This document shows, piece by piece, positions 1-9,222 of a stretch of 64,000 bases of DNA (position 1 is its first letter; every line of letters begins with the position of its first letter). The stretch is taken from contig NZ_FRDF01000004.1 in NCBI RefSeq assembly GCF_900143235.1, forward strand, positions 124,001-188,000. The letters are read 5' to 3'. This stretch comes from Erythrobacter sanguineus. GTDB taxonomy: Bacteria > Pseudomonadota > Alphaproteobacteria > Sphingomonadales > Sphingomonadaceae. The notes below the pieces were generated by a model. That model did no database searches. It was not told where the DNA came from and saw only the letters and a program-made list of their open reading frames with translations. Made by a program: the position numbers and the translations under genes.

Positions 1-153
1 ATCGACGATCGCGCAGATTTCCGCAGTCACCTCCATGAAATCCCGCCCCGACTTGGCGATCAGCGAAGGATTGGTGGTCACCCCGTCGAGCAGGCCGGTC
101 GCAGCCAGTTCACGGATCGCCTCGATCTCGGCAGTGTCGACAAAGAATTTCAC
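1..153 (-). CDS. Fructose-6-phosphate aldolase / transaldolase-like protein (N-terminal fragment)
   Basis: This is the first 51 codons of a gene that runs off the left edge. The GTG start at 151-153 follows an AGGAG ribosome site. The peptide opens [20 protein letters not shown] and continues with the [13 protein letters not shown] motif that marks the transaldolase/fructose-6-phosphate aldolase (TalC/FSA) barrel, first strand and substrate-binding loop. The family transfers or condenses dihydroxyacetone units in the non-oxidative pentose phosphate pathway in the cytoplasm. The catalytic lysine lies beyond the window, so transaldolase cannot be told from aldolase. It is transcribed away from the DUF2490 gene. 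Confidence 0.88.
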   Translation of the reverse strand, partial: MKFFVDTAEIEAIRELAATGLLDGVTTNPSLIAKSGRDFMEVTAEICAIVD

Positions 154-209
154 GAAAGCTCTCCTGGTATATGATTGTCTGACGCATTGACCGCCCATAG
201 GCCGCGACC

Positions 210-866
210 ATGATTCCAGCCTTTATCCGATACCCGATGCTGCTTGCCGCCCTCGCCGCCGCTTGGCAACCGTCCAAAGCGTTTGCTTCGGACGAAGAGA
301 CGCAATTCTGGCTCAACACCATCGTCACCGGAGGGTTGAGCGAAGACACCACCCTGACAATCGACGGTACGCAGCGCTGGCGCAAGGAGGAGGAAGGCTC
401 CGATCAGCGCACCATCCGCGTTCTTGTCGAACAGCAGGTTGGCGATGCGGCGCGCGTCGGCGGCGGTATCGGCGTGTTCGAAACTGGCGGCCTCACCGAA
501 ATCCGCCTGGCCCAGCAGGCCGTGTTCACGCCCGGTCGGTTCGAATTGCGCACCCGGCTGGAGGAACGCTTCTTCGACAGTGCCGACCGGATGGAACTGC
601 GGCTGCGCCAGCGGGTGCAATACAACCAGCCCATTGCCCAAGGCTGGCGCGGCACCGCCGGAGTCGAATGGCTCGGCATCATGCAATCGCGCAATTCAGA
701 TGAAGGCGCGTCAACCGATCAGTGGCGCTTTCAGACCAGCATCGTCCACAGCCTCGGCGAAAACCTCGATATCGGCGCGATCTACTGGCTGGTGATCTTC
801 CCGCGCGCAGGCCTGCCTTCGCGCACCAACCACATCCCGCAGGCAGTGGTGACCTACCGGTTCTAG
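210..866 (+). CDS. DUF2490 family outer-membrane protein
   Basis: A 218-residue protein with a cleavable signal peptide (about residues 1-26, ending SKAFA) followed by alternating short strands rich in aromatic and charged residues. It ends in Tyr-Arg-Phe, and a terminal aromatic residue is typical of outer-membrane beta-barrels. The pattern ([12 protein letters not shown], then a final VVTYRF strand) matches DUF2490, whose members are predicted porin-like barrels of unknown function. It is divergent from the aldolase gene, and its 3' end meets the converging DUF4197 gene with a 4-bp overlap. Function is not known; the location call is an inference. Confidence 0.75.
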   Translation: MIPAFIRYPMLLAALAAAWQPSKAFASDEETQFWLNTIVTGGLSEDTTLTIDGTQRWRKEEEGSDQRTIRVLVEQQVGDAARVGGGIGVFETGGLTEIRLAQQAVFTPGRFELRTRLEERFFDSADRMELRLRQRVQYNQPIAQGWRGTAGVEWLGIMQSRNSDEGASTDQWRFQTSIVHSLGENLDIGAIYWLVIFPRAGLPSRTNHIPQAVVTYRF

Positions 867-1561
867 ATCCCCCGGCCCAGCCCGAACACCCCGATCAGCA
901 GCGGATCGCGGGTGCTGCGCGGATCGGCGCGGATTGCGGCTTCCTCGCGCGCGATTTCGCCCCAGATCGCATCATCGACCTCGCGCCCGATTCGGCCGGC
1001 GACACTGCGCGGATCGACCCCGGTCAGCGCGCCGATCGCCTGGCCCACCAGCGGGTCTTCGGCCAGCCGGATCGCCTCGCCCAGTTCGGGCACCATCGCA
1101 TCGAGCAGCGCCGTGCCCATTTCGGCGCGCAGAAAGGTGCTTGCCGCGTTTGGCCCGCCGCGCACCAGATCAACCGCGTTTTCAAACCCGATCACCCGCA
1201 CCGCATCAGTCACCACCGGGGCGGCGCGGAAAGACGCGTCGATGGCGAATTCGGCAAAGCGTTCTTCCAGCCGATCCTTGAACAATTGCGAGGTCAGGAT
1301 GCGCGACAGGGTATCGCCGCGCCCGCCGAGAAACTGGCCAAGGCCCACCCGCGCCACCTGTTCATCCCAGAATCCGCCCGGCTCTGTCAGGCGGGCGAAG
1401 GCGTTGTCGCTGGAAAGCAGCAGCAGGCGGCGAATGGCTTCGACCATGCTGAAACTGCCGTCGGTGCCAACGCAGGCGGGCAGCAGCAGCAAGGCACCCG
1501 CGCCAGCGGCGCCGGACAGCAGCGAACGACGGGTGGGGGTAAGGTTGAGCGTCACGGACAT
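863..1561 (-). CDS. DUF4197 domain lipoprotein, probable Tat substrate
   Basis: A 232-residue protein. The N-terminus has a twin-arginine run (RRSLL, residues 11-15), a hydrophobic stretch and a lipobox ending at Cys30 (LLPAC), so it is probably exported as a lipoprotein. The mature part carries the DUF4197 pattern with the conserved C-terminal DDAIWGEIAREEAAIRADP block. The role of this family is unknown. The start is 56 bp from the priA start on the opposite strand, so the two genes share a divergent promoter region. The Tat assignment rests only on the RR pair; Sec export is possible. Confidence 0.75.
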   Translation of the reverse strand: MSVTLNLTPTRRSLLSGAAGAGALLLLPACVGTDGSFSMVEAIRRLLLLSSDNAFARLTEPGGFWDEQVARVGLGQFLGGRGDTLSRILTSQLFKDRLEERFAEFAIDASFRAAPVVTDAVRVIGFENAVDLVRGGPNAASTFLRAEMGTALLDAMVPELGEAIRLAEDPLVGQAIGALTGVDPRSVAGRIGREVDDAIWGEIAREEAAIRADPRSTRDPLLIGVFGLGRGI

Positions 1562-1617
1562 TTTTTACAGTCTCCCAGCTTGCCCCCAACTCCTGCCTCC
1601 GCCCATATGGCGCTACG

Positions 1618-3786
1618 ATGAACCGCATTCGCCTGCTTGTCCTCAACGCTGCGCTCGGCCCGCTGGATTACCGGCTGCCTGAAGGCGTGAGCGCGCCTGC
1701 CGGCAGCGTGGTGATCGCGCCGCTCGGCCCGCGCAAGGTGACCGGCATCGTGTGGGACGAAGGCCGCTTGCCGGGGGAGGAAATCGCCTTTGAACGCCTG
1801 CGCCCGATCCTTGAGGTGCTGCCCGTCCCGCCCCTGCCCGAGGCGCTGCGGCGGCTGATCGAATGGACGGCGGATTATTACTGCGCCGCGCTCGCCAGCG
1901 TGGCGCGGATGGCGCTGGCGAGCGGTGGGGCGCTGGGCGGGCCTGCGACCATGACCGAATACCGGCTGACCGGCTCGGAAGGCTCCGGTCGGATGACTGC
2001 ACAACGCAAGACCGCTTTGGAAAAGCTCAGCGGCGAACAAGGGACAATGCGCGAATTGGCGGCGCTCGCGGGCGTATCAGAAGGCGTGCTGCGCGGCATG
2101 GCGGGCAGCGGTCTGATCGAGCCGGTGACGGTGAATATCGACCGTCCCTACCCCGCCGCCGACCCGGATCACGCGCCGCCCGATCTCTCCCCCGTTCAGG
2201 CCGAGGTATCAGCGCGGCTGGTGGATGCGGTGAAGGCGCAGGCATACGCCCCCTTCCTGCTCGACGGGGTGACCGGATCGGGCAAGACCGAAACCTATTT
2301 CGAACCCGTGGCAGAGGCGATCCGCATGGGGCGACAGGTGCTCGTCCTGCTGCCCGAAATCGCCCTGACCGAGAATTTTCTGTCGCGTTTTGCTGCCCGC
2401 TTCGGCGCGGCGCCGGTGCTGTGGCATTCCTCCTTGAAATCGACCGAGCGGCGGCGGGCTTGGCGGGCGATTGCCGATGGTTCCGCGCAGGTGGTGGTCG
2501 GCGCGCGTTCGGCGCTGTTCCTGCCCTATGCAAACCTTGGCCTGATCGTGGTCGATGAGGCGCACGAGACGAGCTTCAAACAGGATGAAGGGGTGCGGTA
2601 CAACGCGCGCGACGTATCGGTGATGCGCGCCCGGTTTGAAGGGCTGCCGGTGGTGCTCGCCAGCGCCACGCCCGCGCTGGAAAGCCTGCACATGGCCGAT
2701 ATCGGGGTGTATGAACGGCTCGAACTGCCGAGCCGCTTCGGCGGGGCGAGCCTGCCGACGGTGCGGCTGATCAACCTTACCCGGGAAAAGCCCGGCAGCG
2801 GGCGCTGGCTCGCCGGGCCGCTCGTCGATGGCCTGCGCGAACGGCTGGAACGGGGCGAACAATCGCTATTGTTCCTGAACCGCCGCGGCTATGCCCCGCT
2901 GACTTTGTGCCGCAATTGCGGGCATCGCTTCAAATGCCCATCTTGCAGCGCATGGCTGGTCGAACACCGCCTGTCGGCGCGGCTCGCCTGCCACCATTGC
3001 GGGTTTGAAACGCGGGTGCCGGAAAAATGCCCCGAATGCGGGGAGAGCGATTGTCTGGTCGCCTGCGGGCCGGGGGTGGAACGCATCGCCGATGAAGTGC
3101 GCGACCTGTTCCCGCAGGCACGGCTGGCGGTTGCCACCTCGGATACGCTCAACACCCCCGAACGCGCGGCGGAATTCATCGCCATGGCCGAAGGCCGTGC
3201 GATCGACATCATCATCGGCACGCAGTTGGTGACCAAGGGGTTCCACTTTCCCGACCTGACGCTTGTGGGCGTGGTCGATGCCGATCTCGGCCTCGAGGGC
3301 GGCGACCTGCGCGCAGGCGAGCGCACTTACAGCCAGATCGCGCAGGTCGCAGGCCGGGCCGGACGCGAGGCGAAAGCGGGCGAGGTGCTGATCCAGACCC
3401 GTCATCCCGATGCCCCCGTCATCGCCGCGCTGGCGGATGGGGACCGCGATGCCTTTTACGCCGCCGAAACCGAAGCCCGCCGCGATGCGGGAGCCCCGCC
3501 GTTCGGGCGCTGGGCGGCGATCATTCTTTCATCGGAGGATGAAAAGGAGGCGCGGCAGGCGGCGGCGCGGCTGGGCGATGTGCGGCCACGGTTCGATGAT
3601 TGCCAGATCCTTGGCCCCGCGCCTGCCCCGCTGGCGCTGCTGCGCGGGCGCTATCGCTATCGGTTTCTGGTGAACGCCCGTCGCAGCGCGAACCTGCAAG
3701 CTGTCTTGCGCGACTGGATCGCAGGCGTTCAGTTTGCGCCGGGGGTGCGGGTCGGAGTGGATATTGATCCCTATAGCTTTGTGTGA
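1618..3786 (+). CDS. priA: Primosomal protein N' (replication restart helicase)
   Basis: A 722-residue superfamily 2 DNA helicase that reloads the replisome at stalled forks. Visible parts in order: an N-terminal 3'-DNA-binding domain (about 1-110), a winged-helix segment, Walker A GVTGSGKT near residue 220, a DEAH box at 313-316, and a cluster of zinc cysteines inserted in the helicase core (about 431-483, with CRNC, CPSC, CHHC and CPEC pairs). Helicase motifs GTQLVTKGFHFP and QVAGRAGR follow. Length and domain order are normal for PriA. It stands alone on this strand, divergent from the DUF4197 gene; the photolyase gene begins 33 bp after its stop. Confidence 0.97.
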   Translation: MNRIRLLVLNAALGPLDYRLPEGVSAPAGSVVIAPLGPRKVTGIVWDEGRLPGEEIAFERLRPILEVLPVPPLPEALRRLIEWTADYYCAALASVARMALASGGALGGPATMTEYRLTGSEGSGRMTAQRKTALEKLSGEQGTMRELAALAGVSEGVLRGMAGSGLIEPVTVNIDRPYPAADPDHAPPDLSPVQAEVSARLVDAVKAQAYAPFLLDGVTGSGKTETYFEPVAEAIRMGRQVLVLLPEIALTENFLSRFAARFGAAPVLWHSSLKSTERRRAWRAIADGSAQVVVGARSALFLPYANLGLIVVDEAHETSFKQDEGVRYNARDVSVMRARFEGLPVVLASATPALESLHMADIGVYERLELPSRFGGASLPTVRLINLTREKPGSGRWLAGPLVDGLRERLERGEQSLLFLNRRGYAPLTLCRNCGHRFKCPSCSAWLVEHRLSARLACHHCGFETRVPEKCPECGESDCLVACGPGVERIADEVRDLFPQARLAVATSDTLNTPERAAEFIAMAEGRAIDIIIGTQLVTKGFHFPDLTLVGVVDADLGLEGGDLRAGERTYSQIAQVAGRAGREAKAGEVLIQTRHPDAPVIAALADGDRDAFYAAETEARRDAGAPPFGRWAAIILSSEDEKEARQAAARLGDVRPRFDDCQILGPAPAPLALLRGRYRYRFLVNARRSANLQAVLRDWIAGVQFAPGVRVGVDIDPYSFV

Positions 3787-3819
3787 GGCACCAATCCCGA
3801 GCCCGATCATTACCCCCGC

Positions 3820-5379
3820 ATGACCCGCCCCATCCTCGTCCCCATCCTCGGCGACCAGCTTTCACGCTCTCTTTCCAGCCTCGACGGCCTTTCGCCCGGC
3901 GATGCCACCATCCTGATGATGGAGGTGTGGGACGAGGCGACCTATGTGAAGCACCACAAGCAGAAGATCGTGCTGATCTTCGCCGCGATGCGCCACTTTG
4001 CGGCAGAGCTTCGCGCCGAAGGCTGGCAGGTCGATTACGTGGCGCTGGATGATCCCGCCAACACCGGCAGCTTCACCGGCGAGGTCGCCAGCGCCGTGGA
4101 GCGCCGCGCCCCGTCCGAACTGCGCGTCACCGAGGCGAGCGAATGGCGCGTGAGCCAGGCCATCGCCGAATGGGAGGGCCGCCTGCCCTGCCCGGTCAGC
4201 ATCCTGCCCGACACCCGCTTCATCGCCACCCACGCAGATTTCCGCCAATTCGCTGACGGGCGCAAACATCTGACGATGGAGTATTTCTACCGCGACATGC
4301 GCCGCAAGACCGGGCTGTTGATGCGCGATGACGGAAAACCGGAAGGCGACCAGTGGAACCTCGACGCTGACAACCGCGAGCCGCCAAAAGGCGAGATGAA
4401 AGCGCCGCCTGCGCCAAAGTTTGAACCCGATGACATCACCCGCGACGTGATCGACCTCGTCGGCCAACGCTTCTCCGGTCATTTCGGCGACCTCGAACCC
4501 TTCGGCTGGCCCGTCACCCGCGCCGAGGCACTGAAGGCTGCCGAGGCGTTCTTTGCACAGCGCCTGAACCTGTTCGGCCCCTATCAGGACGCGATGGTGC
4601 ACGGCAAAGACGACTTGTACCACTCGATGCTCTCGACCAGCCTCAATATCGGGCTGCTTGACCCGATTGAACTGTGCGAACGCGCCGAGGCGGAATACCG
4701 CAAGGGCAACGCACCCTTGAATTCGGTCGAAGGCTTCATCCGCCAGATCATCGGCTGGCGCGAATATGTGCGGGGCTTCTACTGGTACACCATGCCGGGG
4801 CTGGCCGAGGCGAACGAGCTTGCCGCCAACCGCCCCCTGCCCGAATTCTTCTGGACCGGCGACACCGATATGCGCTGCCTGTCAGACTGCATCCGCACCA
4901 CGCGGGAAGACGCCCACGCGCACCACATCCAGCGGCTGATGGTGCTCGGCAATTTCTGCCTGATCGCCGGGATTTCCCCGCGCGAGGTGCAGGACTGGTA
5001 TCTGGCCGTCTATGCCGATGCCTTCGAATGGGTCGAACTGCCGAATGTGGCCGGCATGGTGCTTTATGCCGATGGCGGCAAGCTGGCGACCAAGCCCTAT
5101 GCGGCGTCCGGCAATTACATCAACAAGATGTCCGATTACTGCGGCAAGTGTCGCTACAAGGTCAGCCACAAGACCGGGCCGGATGCCTGCCCCTTCAACC
5201 CGCTCTACTGGCACTTCATGGACCGCAACCGGGAGCGGCTGGAAAGCAATCACCGCATCGGCCGCATCTTTGCCACCTGGGACCGGATGGGCGAGGCGAA
5301 GCAGGCCGAATATCTGGAGAGCGCGGAAAAATTCCTCGACAGTCTCGTGCCCGCAGGCGAGGGATGGGCCCGCAACTGA
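3820..5379 (+). CDS. 4Fe-4S bacterial cryptochrome / (6-4) photolyase (FeS-BCP, PhrB type)
   Basis: A 519-residue member of the deoxyribodipyrimidine photolyase-related family. The N-terminus (PILVPILGDQLS) is the Rossmann-like antenna domain of this clade. The C-terminal FAD domain carries candidate iron-sulfur ligands Cys353 (in RCLSDC), Cys441 and Cys444 (CGKC) and Cys457 (DACPFNPLYWHF). Their spacing equals that of the four ligands described for PhrB of Agrobacterium, offset by three residues. PhrB-type enzymes repair (6-4) photoproducts with light and bind a lumazine antenna. A photoreceptor role instead of repair cannot be excluded from sequence. The glutathione transferase gene follows after 17 bp. 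Confidence 0.93.
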   Translation: MTRPILVPILGDQLSRSLSSLDGLSPGDATILMMEVWDEATYVKHHKQKIVLIFAAMRHFAAELRAEGWQVDYVALDDPANTGSFTGEVASAVERRAPSELRVTEASEWRVSQAIAEWEGRLPCPVSILPDTRFIATHADFRQFADGRKHLTMEYFYRDMRRKTGLLMRDDGKPEGDQWNLDADNREPPKGEMKAPPAPKFEPDDITRDVIDLVGQRFSGHFGDLEPFGWPVTRAEALKAAEAFFAQRLNLFGPYQDAMVHGKDDLYHSMLSTSLNIGLLDPIELCERAEAEYRKGNAPLNSVEGFIRQIIGWREYVRGFYWYTMPGLAEANELAANRPLPEFFWTGDTDMRCLSDCIRTTREDAHAHHIQRLMVLGNFCLIAGISPREVQDWYLAVYADAFEWVELPNVAGMVLYADGGKLATKPYAASGNYINKMSDYCGKCRYKVSHKTGPDACPFNPLYWHFMDRNRERLESNHRIGRIFATWDRMGEAKQAEYLESAEKFLDSLVPAGEGWARN

Positions 5380-5396
5380 CCGGGAGAATCCAGACC

Positions 5397-6029
5397 ATGC
5401 TGACCGTCCACCACCTGCGCATCTCGCAATCCGAACGCATCGTCTGGCTGGCTGAGGAGCTCGGGATCGAATATGATCTGAAGCTTTATAACCGCGATCC
5501 CGAAACGCGGCTCGCCCCGCCCGAATTGAAGGCGATCCATCCGATGCAGGTCGCGCCGGTGATTACTGACGGCGATCTGGTGCTGGGGGAAAGCGGGGCG
5601 ATCGTTGAATATATCATCGGCAAATATGCGCCCGGCACGCCGCTGGTCCCCGGCCCGGATCACCCGGACTTCGCCGATCACCTCTACTGGTTCCACTTCG
5701 CCAACGCGACCTTCATGACCAATGGCATGATGCAGATCGCGGTGAATTTTGCCGGGGCAGAAATGCCCGCCCCGCTGATGAAGCGCGTCACCAATGCGTG
5801 GGAACAGATCGAGCGGCGGCTGGGCCAAGCGGATTATTTTGGCGGCGCGCAACTGACCACCGCCGACATCATGATGGTGTTCCAGTTGACCACCAGCCGC
5901 GCCTTCAACGGCATGAGCATCGATCACATGCCCAACCTGAAAGCCTATCTGCAACGCATCGGCGCGCGCGAAGCCTATCAACGCGCCATGGCAAAGTGCG
6001 AACCGGGGATGCCGCCCAAACTGGACTAA
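5397..6029 (+). CDS. Glutathione S-transferase family protein
   Basis: A 210-residue cytosolic GST-fold protein. The N-terminal thioredoxin-like domain starts MLTVHHLRISQSERIVW and contains the cis-Pro motif (MQVAPVI) and the glutathione-binding ES dipeptide (LGESGAIVEYI). An all-helical C-terminal domain follows, with a YFGGAQLTTADIMM N-capping box. A serine at residue 10 or 12 could be the activating residue; there is no obvious tyrosine or cysteine in that place. The start ATG is preceded by GGGAGA. It may be co-transcribed with the photolyase gene upstream (17-bp gap). Substrate unknown. Confidence 0.88.
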   Translation: MLTVHHLRISQSERIVWLAEELGIEYDLKLYNRDPETRLAPPELKAIHPMQVAPVITDGDLVLGESGAIVEYIIGKYAPGTPLVPGPDHPDFADHLYWFHFANATFMTNGMMQIAVNFAGAEMPAPLMKRVTNAWEQIERRLGQADYFGGAQLTTADIMMVFQLTTSRAFNGMSIDHMPNLKAYLQRIGAREAYQRAMAKCEPGMPPKLD

Positions 6030-6030
6030 T

Positions 6031-6132
6031 ACCAATGCTCGATGAGTATCACTCATCGCGCATTGGTTAAGCCCGTGCGGCGCTTGCGCATTTCCAGCGC
6101 GTGATGCGTCAGCATCTTGGCGCGCTGGTATA
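6031..6132. repeat. REP-like palindromic element, copy 1 (two nested hairpins)
   Basis: This fills the space between the GST gene and the converging TonB receptor gene. Hairpin one (6031-6067) is ACCAATGC / GCATTGGT enclosing GATGAGT / ACTCATC. Hairpin two (6094-6128) is CCAGCGCG / CGCGCTGG enclosing GATGC / GCATC. The part from about 6060 to 6131 recurs, inverted and nearly identical, at 29992-30060. An open frame through it is not supported as a gene. It may act as a bidirectional transcript end or as a repetitive extragenic palindrome. Confidence 0.75.
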
Positions 6133-6224
6133 AGCGGCATCCCCAGACCGATCCGGTTTCCGGAGATGCGGCATCTACCGACCGCATTTCCCTGGTTCTT
6201 CGGTGCGACCCAAAGGGATCGGGA

Positions 6225-8762
6225 TCAGAACTTGTATCCCAGCTCCAGACCAAAGCGCTGCAAGCCGCCCGGCGAGATGAACGATCCGCCGAATTCGACC
6301 GCAGTGATCACCTCGTTGAGATATTTCTCGTCGAACAGGTTTTCAGCATAGGCGAACACTGACCAGCGATCGCTTTCAAGCCCGATGCGCATATCGACAA
6401 CGCCAAAGGCATCGCGCTGCGAAACCGAGTAATCGGCATCGCCCACGAATGCCGGCAGCGCCAGCGCGGAGCCCGGCAGCAACCCGCTGAACAGCGTCGG
6501 GTTGGTGTCGTCCTGCAGGGTGTGGAACCACGTCGGCCCGGTGATGCGGTAATCCGCGCGGGTGACGAAATCGATGGTGTTCGAAACCGGCAGATCAAAC
6601 TGGGTGCCGAGGTTGATGGTGTAATCGGCGGTGTAGGGCGATTTGTTGCCGACCGTGACGGGGCGCGAGGCATTGGCCTTGATCTCGCTATCGGTCACGT
6701 TAGCCGAACCAAACACCGTCCAGCCTTCAAGGATTTTGGCGGTCAGATTGACTTCCGCCCCGAAGATTTCGACCTCGTCGATGTTCGAAACCACGCGCAA
6801 CAGGCCAAACCCGCCGACGAAGAATTCGAAGAACTGCATGTCATCAATGCTGGTATAGTAGCCCGCCAGATCAAAGGTGATGCGATCATCGAACAGGCTG
6901 CCCTTGACCCCGGCCTCGAACGCGCTCGACACTTCCTTGCGATACTGATCCTCGATCAGCACGTTGGTGCCGATGAACTGGTTGAACGACTGATCGACGA
7001 TCGCGGCTGATCCCTGGTTGTTGAACCCGCCCGATTTGAAGCCGATGCCCCAGTTGGCATAGAGATTGACGTTGTCCGCAGCCTCATAGCGCAGCGAGAC
7101 CTTGGGCTGGAACTGGCGGAACGTCTGCGACTGGCCCGCGATCGGCTGGACAACCCCGCCCACGACCTGCTGGCCCGGATTGATCGGCCCACCCGTAATC
7201 GGGTCGAACACGTTCGGGACAAGGCTGCGCACGCTGCGGTCCTCGATGTCGTAACGACCCGCAAGGCTCACATTGAAGCGATCGGTGAGATCGAAATCGG
7301 CCGATGCGAACAGCGCATAGACATCGGTCTTGAACCCATCGTGATAAAGCTGGGTGGTCGGGTTGGTGGAATCTGGCCCATTGAACAGCTGGCGGGTCAC
7401 GCCAAAGCCCAGATCCGCGCCGAGGCTGACGCCGACTTCGCGATCAATATGCAGGTAGTAGGCGCCGACCTGCCAGTTGACGTCGCCGTCGCCGTTCGAG
7501 GCGAGGCGCACTTCTGCGCTGAAATCGCTCTGTTCGCGGATCTGGTACTGGGTGCCGTCGCAGGTGGTCGGGCTATACGGGCCGAAGGTCGATCCGTTGA
7601 CCGGATCGAAGATGAAGGGAACCGGATTATTGCCGATGAAGGTCGGCGCATTGAGCGGAAAGCCGGTCAACGCTGCGGTGCTGGCGAAACAGGCATCCGA
7701 GGCCGCGACCGATGCCGGGGTCGCGCCGGGAAAGGTGAAGCGCGCAAAATCGGCCGAGGTGCTGTCCGCGGTCAGCGACTGATCGACGTCAGTGTAGAGC
7801 GCCCAGGCGGTGAGCGTCACCGCATCGAATTCATGCTCGATCTTGGCCGAGGCCTCGAAGGTGGTCTGGTCGTTGGTTGGGCGAATGTTGGAATAGAAGC
7901 CGAAGGGATGCTCGTTTACATCCTCGAAGAAGGCCGGATCGACGCCCGCAAAATTGGGCAGGTGGAAGCTCGCGTTGAAATTGATCGAGGCACCGGTCAG
8001 ATCGGAATAGCGCGCCTTCATGTCCAATTCGGTGCGGGGGCCAAGCTCGGCCACGAAGCGTCCATCGATACCCCACACTTCCTGATCGTCGATCGTCTTG
8101 GAATTGCCGAGGAAGCGGTTGCGGAAAAACCCGTCAGTGGTCGAATAATTGCCCGACAGCACCAGCCCGGCCGTGTCGCCGACCGGCACCGAGACAAAGC
8201 CGGTGGCAAGATAGGTGTTATCCTGCGCTGCCCGCACGGTCATGCCGCCTTCAAGCACGTCGCCGGGTTTGACGGTCTGAAGCACGATCGCACCCGCCGC
8301 CGCGTTGCGACCATAAAGCGCGCCTTGCGGGCCTTTCAGGATTTCGACCTGCCGCAAGGTGCCCTGGTTCTGGTTCAATTGCGCGGTGTTGGTCTTGAGA
8401 ATTCCATCGACCACCAGCGCAACCGAGCTTTCCGCATCGCGCGCGCCGTTGATGCCGCGGATGTTGATCTGGGTATCGCCCGCGTCGGCGGTGCCGGTGA
8501 CGATGGTCACGCCGGGGGTCAGCTGGATGAAATCATCGGCGCGCTGAACCCCGGTCTTGGCGAGGGTATCCGCGCCGAACACGGTAACAGAGGCCGGCAC
8601 GTCCTGGAGCGATTCCGACTGGCGGCGCGCGGTGACGATGATGGCATTGTCATCTTCCTGCGCCGCGTCGGCGGCAGGGGCGGCCTGCTGGGCAACCGCA
8701 GGCGCAGCAAGGACCATGGCGCCCAGAGCCGCGCCAGAGGCAAGAACGATACGAAGGTTCAT
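6225..8762 (-). CDS. TonB-dependent outer-membrane receptor of the catabolic locus
   Basis: An 845-residue receptor with a signal peptide (residues 1 to about 25, ending AVAQ), a likely TonB box (NAIIVTARR), a plug domain (LQDVPASVTVFG, QINIRGING, VEILKGPQGALYGRNAAAGAI) and a 22-strand barrel ending in GLELGYKF with terminal Phe. The start ATG follows TAGGAGAG. The layout matches the many substrate-specific TonB receptors of sphingomonads that import organic compounds as well as iron chelates. It is the last gene of a minus-strand operon with two NTF2-fold proteins and a racemase-fold protein, so it probably imports the substrate of that locus (inference). Confidence 0.93.
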   Translation of the reverse strand: MNLRIVLASGAALGAMVLAAPAVAQQAAPAADAAQEDDNAIIVTARRQSESLQDVPASVTVFGADTLAKTGVQRADDFIQLTPGVTIVTGTADAGDTQINIRGINGARDAESSVALVVDGILKTNTAQLNQNQGTLRQVEILKGPQGALYGRNAAAGAIVLQTVKPGDVLEGGMTVRAAQDNTYLATGFVSVPVGDTAGLVLSGNYSTTDGFFRNRFLGNSKTIDDQEVWGIDGRFVAELGPRTELDMKARYSDLTGASINFNASFHLPNFAGVDPAFFEDVNEHPFGFYSNIRPTNDQTTFEASAKIEHEFDAVTLTAWALYTDVDQSLTADSTSADFARFTFPGATPASVAASDACFASTAALTGFPLNAPTFIGNNPVPFIFDPVNGSTFGPYSPTTCDGTQYQIREQSDFSAEVRLASNGDGDVNWQVGAYYLHIDREVGVSLGADLGFGVTRQLFNGPDSTNPTTQLYHDGFKTDVYALFASADFDLTDRFNVSLAGRYDIEDRSVRSLVPNVFDPITGGPINPGQQVVGGVVQPIAGQSQTFRQFQPKVSLRYEAADNVNLYANWGIGFKSGGFNNQGSAAIVDQSFNQFIGTNVLIEDQYRKEVSSAFEAGVKGSLFDDRITFDLAGYYTSIDDMQFFEFFVGGFGLLRVVSNIDEVEIFGAEVNLTAKILEGWTVFGSANVTDSEIKANASRPVTVGNKSPYTADYTINLGTQFDLPVSNTIDFVTRADYRITGPTWFHTLQDDTNPTLFSGLLPGSALALPAFVGDADYSVSQRDAFGVVDMRIGLESDRWSVFAYAENLFDEKYLNEVITAVEFGGSFISPGGLQRFGLELGYKF

Positions 8763-8799
8763 CAAGGCTCTCCTAAAACTGATAATGCACGCGGACGCC

Positions 8800-9222
8800 T
8801 CAGGTGAGGACGTTGGCCCCGCTCATGTAGACATAGACTTCCTGGAATTTCGGGCCTTCGGCGCCCTCGGCACTACCCGGGCGCAGGCGCCAGAAATTGG
8901 TGTTGCTGAGCAGCGTCACATTGCCGTCTGCATCGTGCAGCTCGGCAATGAAGCTGGCGGTGATCCGGCCGTTCTTCTCGTCCACGGTGCAGTTGAAATC
9001 GCGGTGGATGATGGTTTCATAGGCGCCGAAGAAATCCTCGAACATGCGGCGGATCTCGGCCTTGCCGCTGTGGCGGGTGAAGGCGGTCTGGACGCAGAAC
9101 AGGGCCGTATCGTGGAAGCACGCCAGCGCGCCTTCCATGTCCTTGGCATCGACGCGCGCGAAATACTTGTTCAGCGCGAAATCGATCAGCTCGGCGCGCG
9201 ACAATGTCGGTTCGTACTGCAT
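8800..9222 (-). CDS. NTF2-fold / SnoaL-like small protein, paralogue A
   Basis: A 140-residue cone-shaped NTF2-like domain. It shows the usual start (helix with YFARVDAKDMEGALACFHDTALF), a central FTRHSGKAEIRRMFEDFF helix, and long strands at the end. The family includes dehydratases, isomerases, cyclases and dioxygenase small subunits, so no reaction can be assigned. Its last strand (VYVYMSGANVL) closely resembles that of the next gene upstream (VYVYMSGDNLL), so the two are probably paralogues. The ATG overlaps the stop of that gene by one base (ATGA), a sign of translational coupling. Confidence 0.85.
   Translation of the reverse strand: MQYEPTLSRAELIDFALNKYFARVDAKDMEGALACFHDTALFCVQTAFTRHSGKAEIRRMFEDFFGAYETIIHRDFNCTVDEKNGRITASFIAELHDADGNVTLLSNTNFWRLRPGSAEGAEGPKFQEVYVYMSGANVLT

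Noticed and set aside
6053..6253. Open frame through the REP-like repeat
   Set aside because: It follows the palindromes, has no ribosome site and overlaps the 3' end of the TonB receptor gene; the apparent peptide is the repeat read in frame.
7341..8807. Long plus-strand frame opposite the first TonB receptor
   Set aside because: It is an antisense shadow of a high-GC gene; the minus-strand protein has a signal peptide, plug and barrel.
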